Both the position numbers and the translations under genes were made by a program. Below the pieces are notes generated by a model, which was not told where the DNA came from, made no database searches, and worked only from the letters and a program-made list of their open reading frames with translations. A DNA stretch of 64,000 bases from Sungkyunkwania multivorans (GTDB lineage Bacteria; Bacteroidota; Bacteroidia; Flavobacteriales; Flavobacteriaceae): assembly GCF_042675645.1 (NCBI RefSeq), contig NZ_JBHTJH010000004.1, forward strand, positions 1,246,687 through 1,310,686. Direction: 5' to 3'. Below, piece after piece: positions 44,945 to 52,789 of this stretch. Every line of letters starts with the position of its first letter. Positions within the stretch are counted from its first letter, which is position 1.

Positions 44945-45295
44945 ATGGAAGCGTTAGTAAAATTTGTACAGGACGAATTTGTAGCAAAAAAAGATTTTCC
45001 CGAGTTCTCCGCAGGTGACACGATCACTGTTTATTACGAGATCAAGGAAGGAAACAAGACAAGAACACAGTTCTTTAGAGGTGTGGTCATTCAACGAAGA
45101 GGCACGGGTAGCACAGAGACCTTCACCATTCGTAAAATGAGTGGTACTGTAGGTGTAGAGCGTATCTTCCCTATTAACATGCCGGCATTGCAAAAGATCG
45201 AAGTCAACAAGAGAGGTAAAGTTCGTAGAGCACGTATCTACTACTTTAGAGGTCTTACCGGTAAAAAAGCACGTATCAAAGAGAAAAGAGCATAG
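44945..45295 (+). CDS. rplS: 50S ribosomal protein L19
   Basis: A 116-residue large-subunit protein at the 30S-50S interface. The sequence has the typical FSAGDTITVYYEIKEGNKTR, FRGVVIQRRGTGSTETFTIRK and the C-terminal RRARIYYFRGLTGKKARIKE. Length and start are normal. A terminator follows, and icd lies downstream after an unusually large spacer. Confidence 0.97.
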   Translation: MEALVKFVQDEFVAKKDFPEFSAGDTITVYYEIKEGNKTRTQFFRGVVIQRRGTGSTETFTIRKMSGTVGVERIFPINMPALQKIEVNKRGKVRRARIYYFRGLTGKKARIKEKRA

Positions 45296-45320
45296 GTATT
45301 TACCGAACGAAATTGCAGAG

Positions 45321-45352
45321 CCCTATCCTGATGATTATCGAGATAGGGTTTT
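45321..45352 (+). terminator. Terminator after rplS
   Basis: CCCTATC (45321-45327) pairs with GATAGGG (45342-45348), followed by TTTTC. Confidence 0.7.
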
Positions 45353-45414
45353 CTTATGAACAATTGTTAATAAACTAGGTGGAAAACTTGTTGATTATTA
45401 AGGGGTTGAAAAAT

Positions 45415-45444
45415 TTTGAATTCCCGATTCTTATCCTAAATTTG
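45415..45444 (+). promoter_or_regulatory. Near-consensus Bacteroidota promoter for the spacer transcript
   Basis: -33 TTTG (45415-45418), 18-bp spacer, -7 TAAATTTG (45437-45444). Both boxes fit the Bacteroidota consensus TTTG-N19-TAnnTTTG, the best pair noticed in the window. The start site is expected near 45450. Confidence 0.55.
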
Positions 45445-45449
45445 AAGAA

Positions 45450-45880
45450 GAATTAACAACCTAATTAAGCAATTGATTAAGGAGTGAATTCGAAAAGAGA
45501 ACGTTCTTTTATATAGTTGTTCTGTTATGTTGAAATGAATTGCGATCTTGCGTCAGTAAGATTCTCCAAGTTCAACAGTGAGGCGACGAACATATTGTTT
45601 CGGCAATATATCAGCGCCACATACTTTTGGATTTAAAAGTGCTATCATTTTTAGTGAAGAAAGTTGGGGGACAACTGGGAAGCATCACTGTCTTGTCTGA
45701 ATTTCGATTTAGAAAAACAAAATGTTTCCCATGGAAATGGTGCAACTTGAATCGAAAAGAATGCAACTTGCTTGCAAATTGTATTCCGCGCTCAACATCG
45801 CGTTGAGCTAGGTCACGCCAAACCATTTCTAAGAAAGCCATATCAAAACAAGCAATTGTAGTGATATGGCTTTTGTTTTT
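45450..45880 (+). ncRNA. Candidate structured non-coding RNA between rplS and icd
   Basis: A gene-free segment bounded by a promoter (45415-45444) and a strong terminator (45834-45880). Perfect hairpin arms inside it are TGTTGAA/TTCAACA (45528-45534 with 45571-45577) enclosing ATCTT/AAGAT (45545-45549 with 45558-45562), ATATTG/CAATAT (45592-45609) and GCTCAAC/GTTGAGC (45790-45808). The motifs of RNase P RNA, tmRNA, SRP RNA and tRNA were looked for and not seen. A 33-codon frame from the ATG at 45535 exists, but nothing supports its translation. The boundaries are inferred. Confidence 0.45.
45834..45880 (+). terminator. Terminator of the candidate RNA
   Basis: AAAGCCATATC (45834-45844) pairs with GATATGGCTTT (45863-45873), an 11-bp perfect stem followed by TTTTGTTTTTT. 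Confidence 0.75.
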
Positions 45881-46044
45881 TATCTAGACCTCGCTTTCCA
45901 TAGGGGATTGAATAAACGAAAAAGCCTCAAGAATTGCTCTAGAACAAGTTGGACTCTACAGAAACAGATCAAAGAGAACTATTAGATTCATTCCGATTAT
46001 AGCAAACCAGGGTCATAGCAAATGAATAGAATATTACAATGAAG

Positions 46045-46075
46045 AACACCAGGCCAAAAAGCGCGGTGTTTTTTT
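46045..46075 (+). terminator. Second hairpin terminator in the rplS-icd spacer
   Basis: AACACC (46045-46050) pairs with GGTGTT (46065-46070), followed by seven T. No gene ends here, so a second short transcript (from about 45881) or read-through control upstream of icd is implied. Confidence 0.6.
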
Positions 46076-46119
46076 GTTTTTGAACCCTATTTCACCAAGA
46101 CAAAAACCTATTAATGTTG

Positions 46120-46127
46120 TATATTTG
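46120..46127 (+). promoter_or_regulatory. -7 box of icd (TATATTTG)
   Basis: A perfect TAnnTTTG match, giving an expected start near 46133 and a leader of about 225 nt before the icd ATG. Confidence 0.5.
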
Positions 46128-46132
46128 CGCGA

Positions 46133-46358
46133 TTTCGCAGAAAAAAATCCACTCGGTGATCGCGATTTAAACCTGACCGTCTGTCCTCCGTACGAGACTT
46201 CGGAAGGCGGGCCCTCAGATAAATTGCTCCATGGCTCCTATCCTTTTATGCAGCCACCTTGACGGATAAAGGCCTCGAAATCAAATTATTTTTTCTAATA
46301 AATACGCCTCGGGCTTGCCCAAAGGTAGTTTACTAATTAAAAGATCAAAATAAATAAC
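46133..46358 (+). promoter_or_regulatory. Long, structured 5-prime leader of icd
   Basis: A leader of about 225 nt with several potential helices: CCTCCG with CGGAAGG (46187-46208 region), CCTTTTAT with ATAAAGG around the GCAGCC centre (46242-46272 region), and GGGC/GCCC just upstream of the start. No named riboswitch class is recognised. The open frame that crosses it overlaps the promoter box and is not thought to be coding. Confidence 0.35.
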
Positions 46359-48587
46359 ATGGCAAACAGTCCTAAAATTCTTTATACCAAAACCGACGAA
46401 GCCCCGATGTTGGCCACCCATTCTTGGCTACCAATAGTTCAAGCATTTACCAGATCTTCTGGCATTAACTTGGAAACAAGAGACATCTCTTTGGCTGGAC
46501 GTATCTTGGCCAACTTTCCAAGTTATCTAGATGAAGGACAAAAGGTTGCAGATGCATTGGCCGAATTGGGAGCAATGGCAAAGAAACCAGAAGCCAATAT
46601 CATCAAATTACCCAATATCAGTGCGTCCATTCCTCAGTTAAAGGCAGCAATAAAAGAATTACAAGGAAAAGGGTTTGCTATTCCCAATTACCCTGAAGAG
46701 CCCAAGAACAACGAAGAGAAAGAAATAAAGGCTGTTTACGATAAGATCAAAGGAAGTGCTGTTAATCCGGTGCTTCGTGAAGGGAACTCTGACCGAAGAG
46801 CTCCGAAGGCCGTAAAGAACTTTGCTAAAAAGAACCCGCACAGTATGGGTCCTTGGACCGCTGATTCTAAATCGCATGTGGCCACCATGGATAAAGGAGA
46901 TTTTCGTTCCAATGAAAAATCTGTAACCATCGAAAATGCAGGTTCCTTAAAGATCCAACACATAGCTAAAGATGGTAGCATTACCGTTCTTAAGCCCGAT
47001 GTTCCTGTCCTTAAAGGAGAAGTGATCGATGCGAGCTATATGAGTAAAAGTGCATTGGTACAATTTATAGATGAACAAGTAAAAGACGCAAAAGCGAATG
47101 ATGTTCTGTTCTCGCTTCATATGAAAGCAACCATGATGAAGGTCTCCGACCCGATCATCTTTGGACATGCTGTAGAGATCTTCTTTAAGAACGTCTTTGA
47201 AAAGCACGGTGCAGTTTTGGAAGATTTAGGTGTTGAGGTCGATAACGGATTTAGCAACTTGCTTTCAAAAATTCAAGAATTACCCGAATCCAAGCGCAAG
47301 GAGATCGAAGCCGACATCGAAGCGGCATATAAAAATGGACCTGCCCTCGCTATGGTGAACTCAGACAAAGGTATTACCAACCTTCATGTTCCCAGTGATA
47401 TCATCATCGATGCGTCGATGCCAGCGATGATTCGTAATTCGGGTCAAATGTGGGATGCAAATGGAAATACCAAAGATACCAAGGCCGTCATCCCCGATAG
47501 CAGTTATGCCGATCTATACCAAGCTACCATCGAATTTTGTAAAGAACATGGAGCTTTTGACCCCACTACGATGGGAACCGTTCCCAATGTCGGACTGATG
47601 GCACAAAAAGCCGAAGAGTATGGGTCGCACGACAAGACCTTTGAAATTGCAACAGATGGCAAGGTACAGATCGTCGATGCTTCAGGAAAGGTACTCATTG
47701 AACATACTGTGGAAGCTGGTGATATCTGGAGAAGTTGCCAAACCAAGGACCTACCGATTCAAGATTGGGTGAAATTGGCAGTGACACGAGCCAGAGCTAC
47801 AGAAACTCCTGCGGTATTCTGGTTAGACGAGCATCGCGCACACGACGCAGAACTGATCAAAAAAGTGAAGGCCTATCTCCCAAATCACGATACAAGCGGA
47901 TTGGATATCCATATCATGTCTGTTAAAGATGCTACGGATTATACTTTAGACCGCATCAAAGAAGGAAAAGACACCATTTCGGTGACTGGAAACGTGTTGA
48001 GAGATTACCTAACCGACCTCTTCCCTATTTTGGAAGTGGGCACCAGTGCCAAAATGCTTTCTATCGTACCCCTGATGAACGGAGGTGGTCTTTTTGAAAC
48101 AGGCGCCGGAGGTTCTGCACCAAAGCACGTGCAACAATTTGTAGAGGAAGGACATTTGCGTTGGGATTCTTTAGGAGAGTTCTTGGCTTTGGCTGCTTCC
48201 TTAGAGCATTTTGGAGATTTTCATGATAACGCCAAAGCAAAGGTGTTGGCTGAAACCTTAGATGATGCAGTAGAAAAGTTGCTGGACAACAACAAAGGTC
48301 CGAGACGTAAGGTTGGACAACTAGACACCAGAGGAAGTCATTTCTACATGGCCAAATATTGGGCCGAGATGCTCGCCGAGCAAAACAACGATGCTGCCCT
48401 TAAAGCAACCTTTACCGATGTGGCAAAATCACTGACGGCCAATGAGACAAAGATCACGACTGAATTGAGTGAGGCGCAAGGAAGTCCGCAAGATATCGGT
48501 GGTTATTACGAACCTGATGAGGATATGACCTTTGCGGCAATGCGTCCAAGTAAGACACTCAACGATATTATAGACGAGATTGCTTAA
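46359..48587 (+). CDS. icd: NADP-dependent isocitrate dehydrogenase, monomeric
   Basis: Oxidatively decarboxylates isocitrate to 2-oxoglutarate with NADP in the TCA cycle. The 742-residue single-chain form begins MANSPKILYTKTDEAPMLAT. It includes the substrate-binding NSDRRAPKAVKNFAKKNPH region and the metal/isocitrate segment around GQMWDANGNTKDTKA, and ends in a typical FAAMRPSKTLNDI stretch. Length is normal for the type. It has its own promoter, long leader and terminator. Confidence 0.97.
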   Translation: MANSPKILYTKTDEAPMLATHSWLPIVQAFTRSSGINLETRDISLAGRILANFPSYLDEGQKVADALAELGAMAKKPEANIIKLPNISASIPQLKAAIKELQGKGFAIPNYPEEPKNNEEKEIKAVYDKIKGSAVNPVLREGNSDRRAPKAVKNFAKKNPHSMGPWTADSKSHVATMDKGDFRSNEKSVTIENAGSLKIQHIAKDGSITVLKPDVPVLKGEVIDASYMSKSALVQFIDEQVKDAKANDVLFSLHMKATMMKVSDPIIFGHAVEIFFKNVFEKHGAVLEDLGVEVDNGFSNLLSKIQELPESKRKEIEADIEAAYKNGPALAMVNSDKGITNLHVPSDIIIDASMPAMIRNSGQMWDANGNTKDTKAVIPDSSYADLYQATIEFCKEHGAFDPTTMGTVPNVGLMAQKAEEYGSHDKTFEIATDGKVQIVDASGKVLIEHTVEAGDIWRSCQTKDLPIQDWVKLAVTRARATETPAVFWLDEHRAHDAELIKKVKAYLPNHDTSGLDIHIMSVKDATDYTLDRIKEGKDTISVTGNVLRDYLTDLFPILEVGTSAKMLSIVPLMNGGGLFETGAGGSAPKHVQQFVEEGHLRWDSLGEFLALAASLEHFGDFHDNAKAKVLAETLDDAVEKLLDNNKGPRRKVGQLDTRGSHFYMAKYWAEMLAEQNNDAALKATFTDVAKSLTANETKITTELSEAQGSPQDIGGYYEPDEDMTFAAMRPSKTLNDIIDEIA

Positions 48588-48620
48588 ATAGCAAGTTGTC
48601 TTTTTACATATGATATAAGA

Positions 48621-48647
48621 CCCCAAGCCTGATGCTTGGGGTTTTTT
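48621..48647 (+). terminator. Terminator after icd
   Basis: CCCCAAGC (48621-48628) pairs with GCTTGGGG (48634-48641), 5-nt loop, followed by six T. Confidence 0.9.
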
Positions 48648-48720
48648 ATTTGGCCTTCCTAATTCGTAAAAAAAATTCTACTTTTCTAGGTTTAAAACCC
48701 TAGGCCATGATGAGAATGGA

Positions 48721-48783
48721 GTTTACCTTCAACTTTTCAACTTTTCAACTTTCAACCCTAAACTTTAAACTCTAAACTTTTAA
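48721..48783. repeat. Low-complexity tract (TTTTCAAC / TAAACTTT)
   Basis: Tandem degenerate units CTTTTCAAC and TAAACTTTAAACTC between icd and the TerB-like gene, of the same kind as the tract at 24598. Confidence 0.5.
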
Positions 48784-48788
48784 CTACC

Positions 48789-49187
48789 CTAATTATGCTG
48801 TGTCTTAAAGATCTTTATCAACACATCTGGCGGAACGACCTTATTCGGATAATCGTCCATCACCTTCAGTACCGTGGTCACCGCTTCCTGACTTAGTCCC
48901 ATGCGAAGGCCGAAGTTTTTTACTTTCACCAGTTCGAGCGCATCGGTATCTCGATCCACATTCATCATCAATACCAATCGATGAAAATGTAAGATACGGT
49001 TGGCCTCTGGTTGAATAGGCACAGGTTTTTGAGGAACATCGTATAACAGCTTCAGATCGGTCTCGGAAATCCCCATCTGATTGGCGACAACCACTAGAAA
49101 GCTGTGCTCAATATCTTTGACGCCGTCGGAGACACGTGCCAAGGCGATAAGATCAGACAGCAGACTCAATTTGGAAGGTTTATCCAT
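48789..49187 (-). CDS. TerB-like helical protein
   Basis: A 132-residue all-helical cytoplasmic protein. LLSDLIALARVSDGVKDIEHSF followed by VVANQMGISETDLKLL is the tellurite-resistance TerB-like layout, in which an acidic residue pattern binds divalent metal, but it is degenerate here. Relatives next to icd in Flavobacteriaceae sometimes carry the wrong name excinuclease subunit B. The gene is convergent with icd. The function is unknown. Confidence 0.7.
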   Translation of the reverse strand: MDKPSKLSLLSDLIALARVSDGVKDIEHSFLVVVANQMGISETDLKLLYDVPQKPVPIQPEANRILHFHRLVLMMNVDRDTDALELVKVKNFGLRMGLSQEAVTTVLKVMDDYPNKVVPPDVLIKIFKTQHN

Positions 49188-49296
49188 AGTGTGCTTGAAA
49201 ATTTTTTGCTAAAGATATTATAATAAGGATAAATGTAGGCGAAGGGTATATTTTTTTGATAACGTCCTAACTTCCCCGCCTGACCGGACGGGCAGG

Positions 49297-49420
49297 GAGT
49301 GAATTCGATAGCGCAACGCGATGGAGAATTAGTATCGAGAAGTACTCGATACCCATCTGCTCCTTTACTATACAACCAGTTCTCGATACACCTCCCTTTG
49401 GTCGGCACTCGAACCGACAT
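49297..49420. repeat. Intergenic palindromic repeat, copy A
   Basis: Arms GTATCGAGAA (49332-49341) and TTCTCGATAC (49381-49390) with a nearly constant insert. A flanking GAGTGAATTCGATAG left module is present, and it ends in CGGCACTCGAACCGAC. It shares most of its sequence with copy B and half with copies C and D. With copies B and C it fills most of the gene-free stretch 49188-49810. Confidence 0.85.
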
Positions 49421-49440
49421 TTGGGATTCTACTGTCACTT

Positions 49441-49568
49441 CGAGTGAATTCGATGGAGCAACGCGATGGAGAATTAGTATCGAGAAGTACTCGCTACCTA
49501 TCTGTTCCTTTACTATACAACCAGTTCTCGATACATTTTTGCTTCGCAAAAACACTCGAACTGACAAC
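49441..49568. repeat. Intergenic palindromic repeat, copy B
   Basis: Arms GTATCGAGAA (49477-49486) and TTCTCGATAC (49525-49534); a right-hand hairpin TTTTTGC/GCAAAAA (49536-49552) replaces the module of copy A; it ends in ACTCGAACTGACAAC. Confidence 0.85.
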
Positions 49569-49609
49569 TGTCAACTCCAAACTACGAACCAGCAACTCGC
49601 AACCTTCAG

Positions 49610-49670
49610 CCAGTTCTCGATACACCTCCCGTTGGTCGGCACCCGAACCTGCCTGCGGTAGGCAGGCCGA
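49610..49670. repeat. Intergenic palindromic repeat, partial copy C
   Basis: Only the right half is present (TTCTCGATAC at 49615-49624, then CACCTCCCGTTGGTCGGCA). It is interrupted by a short CCTGCCT/AGGCAGG palindrome (49648-49666). A low-complexity ACTGACAACTGAC-type tract follows to about 49760. Confidence 0.75.
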
Positions 49671-49798
49671 CAAATCACAAATCTCAAAATCCAACATTCA
49701 ACTTCATACTGACAACTGACAACTGACGACTGAAAACTGACAAACTGCAACTACTGAAATTCCACAAGCCAAATCACCTCACCAAAAACCGCCGCAGC

Positions 49799-49806
49799 TA
49801 CTTTTG
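49799..49806 (+). promoter_or_regulatory. -7 box of the dnaE-dinB cassette (TACTTTTG) inside an inverted repeat
   Basis: A TAnnTTTG match ending 4 bp before the ATG, so the mRNA should be leaderless. It lies within the perfect inverted repeat CTAC-TTTT-GTAG (49798-49809), a possible repressor site. Confidence 0.45.
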
Positions 49807-49810
49807 TAGT

Positions 49811-52789
49811 ATGTATCTCAACTCCCTCACCTATTACAGTCTTCGGTATGGCACCTTGAAGCCCAAACGCCTATTAAAACTGGCGCAGCAACATGGCATT
49901 ACAGCATTTGCACTTACCGATATCAACAATACTTCGGCTTGCTTAGACATCGTGCGCATGGCGCCAAAATATGGGATACGTCCGGTGTTGGGCGTCGATT
50001 TTAGAAATGGCGCTCAGCAACAATTTATCATGCTGGCGAAAAACAATAAAGGCTTTCAGCAAGTCAATAGCTACCTTTCTAGCTTTTTACATGATAGTAC
50101 TTTAGAAATTCCTTCCCGTGCCAAAAAGCTTCCAGATACCATAGTGATCTATCCGTTTAATGGTTTTAAAGGAACAGAACTACAGTCTCACGAGTATTTG
50201 GGAGTGCGAATCGGCGACCTTAACCGACTCAAGTTTTCCAAATGGAACGAACGTAAAGAAAAGCTGGTGATACTCCACACCATCCTCTACGAGACCAAAC
50301 GCGATTTCAACACCCATCGCCTGCTTCGAGCCATCGATAACAATATGCTGCTCAGCAAACTGCCAAAGTCTGAAGAAGGCAGCGAAGCAGATCAGCTTAT
50401 AGCGCCAAAGGCCTTGGAAGCCGCCTTTGCTGATTTTCCGGCCTTGATCGAAAACAGCAAACGACTACTCGCGTCCTGTACTATCGACTTTGATTTCTCT
50501 AAAGAAACACCCAATAACCAAAAGGCCTATACTAGGAATGAAGCCTTGGATTATCGCTTGTTGGAAAAACTCACCTACGACGGACTCGCCTATCGCTTCC
50601 CCGATCCAGATGAGGCCATCCATTCAAGGATCAAAAAAGAATTGAACATCATCAAAGAAAAAGGCTTTGTCTCTTATTTTCTGATCAATTGGAAGATCCT
50701 CAAATACGCTCGAAGCAAAGGCTATTTTTATGTGGGACGTGGTAGCGGCGCCAACAGTGTCATTGCTTACCTCTTGCGAATCACCGATGTGGATCCGATA
50801 GAACTCGATCTCTATTTTGAGCGTTTTATCAACCTATATCGCAAAAACCCACCCGACTTTGATATCGATTTCTCTTGGGCCGACCGTGATGATATCACGC
50901 AATTTATATTTAAACGCTTTCGAAATACGGCCTTGATCACCGTATACAACACTTTTAAGTACAAAGCATCGGTGCGAGAGTTGGGAAAGGTCTTTGGTCT
51001 GCCCAAATCGGAGATCGATCGGCTGTCACGTGGCGATTATACCTTATCGGCCTTGGACGCGCTTTCGCAATTGGTAGTAAAGTATGCTACCTATATTCAA
51101 GGGTATCCCAACTATTTGGGTATCCATGCTGGAGGTATCTTAATATCTGAACGTCCAATACATTACTACACCGCCACCTTTATGCCACCCAAAGGTTTTG
51201 CTACCACCCAATTTGATATGGTCGTGGCCGAAGATATCGGGCTCTATAAATTCGACATTCTTAGTCAGCGGGGCTTGGGGAAGATCAAGGATGCGGTGGA
51301 AGTGGTGAAGTACAACCATCCCCAATTACCACCCATCGACATTCACGATATCAAACGCTTTAAAGAAGACGAGCGCATCAAAGACCTGCTTCGCAATGCC
51401 AAGGCCATCGGTTGCTTTTATGTAGAATCGCCCGCCATGCGAATGCTGCTCAAAAAACTACAGGTCGATAATTATCTCGGCTTGGTCGCTGCCAGTTCGG
51501 TGATTCGTCCAGGTGTAGCCAATTCGGGGATGATGCGCGAATATATTCTTCGCTATCGCTATCCCGACCGCCGAAAGGAGGCACATCCGGTCTTAGTGGA
51601 TATCATGCCCGAGACCTATGGGGTGATGGTCTATCAGGAAGATGTGATCAAGGTAGCCCACTTTTTTGGCGGACTTACCCTTGGCGAGGCCGATATGCTG
51701 CGCCGTGGGATGTCGGGCAAATTCCGGTCACGAGAAGAGTTTTTAAAAGTAAAATCCAAATTTTTCAGCAATTGCGCCAAAGATGGGAAGCCCCAAGATA
51801 TGACCAAAGAAATATGGCGGCAGATCGAAAGCTTTGCAGGTTATGCCTTTGCCAAAGGGCACTCGGCTTCCTACGCTGTTGAGAGTTACCAAAGTTTATT
51901 TTTGAAGGCCTATTTCCCGTTGGAATATATGGTGGCAACCATCAATAATGGCGGTGGTTTTTATCGAACCGAACTCTATGTACACGAAGCGCGTATGCAT
52001 GGAGGTAACATCCTACCGCCATGTGTCAACCAAAGCTATGGACTAACGGTGATTTACAAAAAGGATATCTATCTCGGACTGGGGCTGTTGCATTCGCTAG
52101 AATCGAAAACCATTCAGCGTATTCTCAAGGAACGAGAGGCAAAGGGTGTTTTCAATTCCTTGGACAACTTTATAGAGCGCGTTCCCATCTCCATCGAACA
52201 GCTAATGATCTTGATCAAGGTGAATGCCTTCCGATTTACACAACGCAATAAACGCGAATTGCTTTGGGAAGCACATATGAAAGTAAATAAGGTCACCTTT
52301 GAAGAGTTTCGCCCTACCCTATTTAAAGCAGAAAAAAAAGACTACCAATTGCCAAACCTACCCAACACCCTACAAGAGGACGCCTTTGATCAGATAGAAC
52401 TCTTGGGCTTTCCATTGACCAATCCCTTTAGTTTATTGTTAGAGCCTTCAAATAGCACTCTAAAAGCGAGGGACCTACATCATTATACTGGAAAATGGGT
52501 GTTGATCGATGGTTATCTGGTCACCACAAAAAAGACGAGTACCAACAAGGGCAAACAGATGTTCTTTGGCACGTTCTTGGATCAGGATGGTGACTTTATC
52601 GATACAGTGCACTTCCCTCCCATCGCTGCCAAATTTCCCTTTCGGGGGAAGGGGATCTACCGCATCCAAGGAAAGGTATTGGAAGAGTTTGACTGCATCA
52701 ATATCGAAGTCTCCAAAATGGAACGCTTACCGATCATCGAAGACCCCCGCTATGCAGATAATACCAACAAAAAGAAAATTATAGTATGA
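49811..52789 (+). CDS. dnaE: DNA polymerase III alpha-type subunit, short translesion-like form
   Basis: A 992-residue C-family polymerase, shorter than the roughly 1160-1450 residues of replicative DnaE. The N-terminal PHP domain is degenerate: the metal-binding HxH and TDH motifs read LTYYSLRYG and LTDINNTSA. Palm catalytic aspartates are in PPDFDIDF (near residue 347) and the third in YGVMVYQEDV (near 604). A helix-hairpin-helix and a C-terminal OB-fold are present; the tau-binding tail is missing. The ATG is fixed by the MYLNSLTYYSLRYG start. It overlaps dinB by 4 bp, suggesting an inducible translesion cassette. Confidence 0.88.
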   Translation: MYLNSLTYYSLRYGTLKPKRLLKLAQQHGITAFALTDINNTSACLDIVRMAPKYGIRPVLGVDFRNGAQQQFIMLAKNNKGFQQVNSYLSSFLHDSTLEIPSRAKKLPDTIVIYPFNGFKGTELQSHEYLGVRIGDLNRLKFSKWNERKEKLVILHTILYETKRDFNTHRLLRAIDNNMLLSKLPKSEEGSEADQLIAPKALEAAFADFPALIENSKRLLASCTIDFDFSKETPNNQKAYTRNEALDYRLLEKLTYDGLAYRFPDPDEAIHSRIKKELNIIKEKGFVSYFLINWKILKYARSKGYFYVGRGSGANSVIAYLLRITDVDPIELDLYFERFINLYRKNPPDFDIDFSWADRDDITQFIFKRFRNTALITVYNTFKYKASVRELGKVFGLPKSEIDRLSRGDYTLSALDALSQLVVKYATYIQGYPNYLGIHAGGILISERPIHYYTATFMPPKGFATTQFDMVVAEDIGLYKFDILSQRGLGKIKDAVEVVKYNHPQLPPIDIHDIKRFKEDERIKDLLRNAKAIGCFYVESPAMRMLLKKLQVDNYLGLVAASSVIRPGVANSGMMREYILRYRYPDRRKEAHPVLVDIMPETYGVMVYQEDVIKVAHFFGGLTLGEADMLRRGMSGKFRSREEFLKVKSKFFSNCAKDGKPQDMTKEIWRQIESFAGYAFAKGHSASYAVESYQSLFLKAYFPLEYMVATINNGGGFYRTELYVHEARMHGGNILPPCVNQSYGLTVIYKKDIYLGLGLLHSLESKTIQRILKEREAKGVFNSLDNFIERVPISIEQLMILIKVNAFRFTQRNKRELLWEAHMKVNKVTFEEFRPTLFKAEKKDYQLPNLPNTLQEDAFDQIELLGFPLTNPFSLLLEPSNSTLKARDLHHYTGKWVLIDGYLVTTKKTSTNKGKQMFFGTFLDQDGDFIDTVHFPPIAAKFPFRGKGIYRIQGKVLEEFDCINIEVSKMERLPIIEDPRYADNTNKKKIIV

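Noticed and set aside
45611..45841. 76-codon minus-strand open frame in the rplS-icd spacer
   Set aside because: It covers the GCTCAAC/GTTGAGC hairpin and runs against the predicted promoter and terminator; composition is not protein-like and no family is recognised.
46074..46262. 62-codon plus-strand open frame before icd
   Set aside because: It starts inside the T-run of a terminator and crosses the icd -7 box; best explained as leader sequence.
49166..49719. Several open frames of 67-133 codons between the TerB-like gene and dnaE
   Set aside because: They are translations of the palindromic repeats and low-complexity tracts and repeat each other's sequence.
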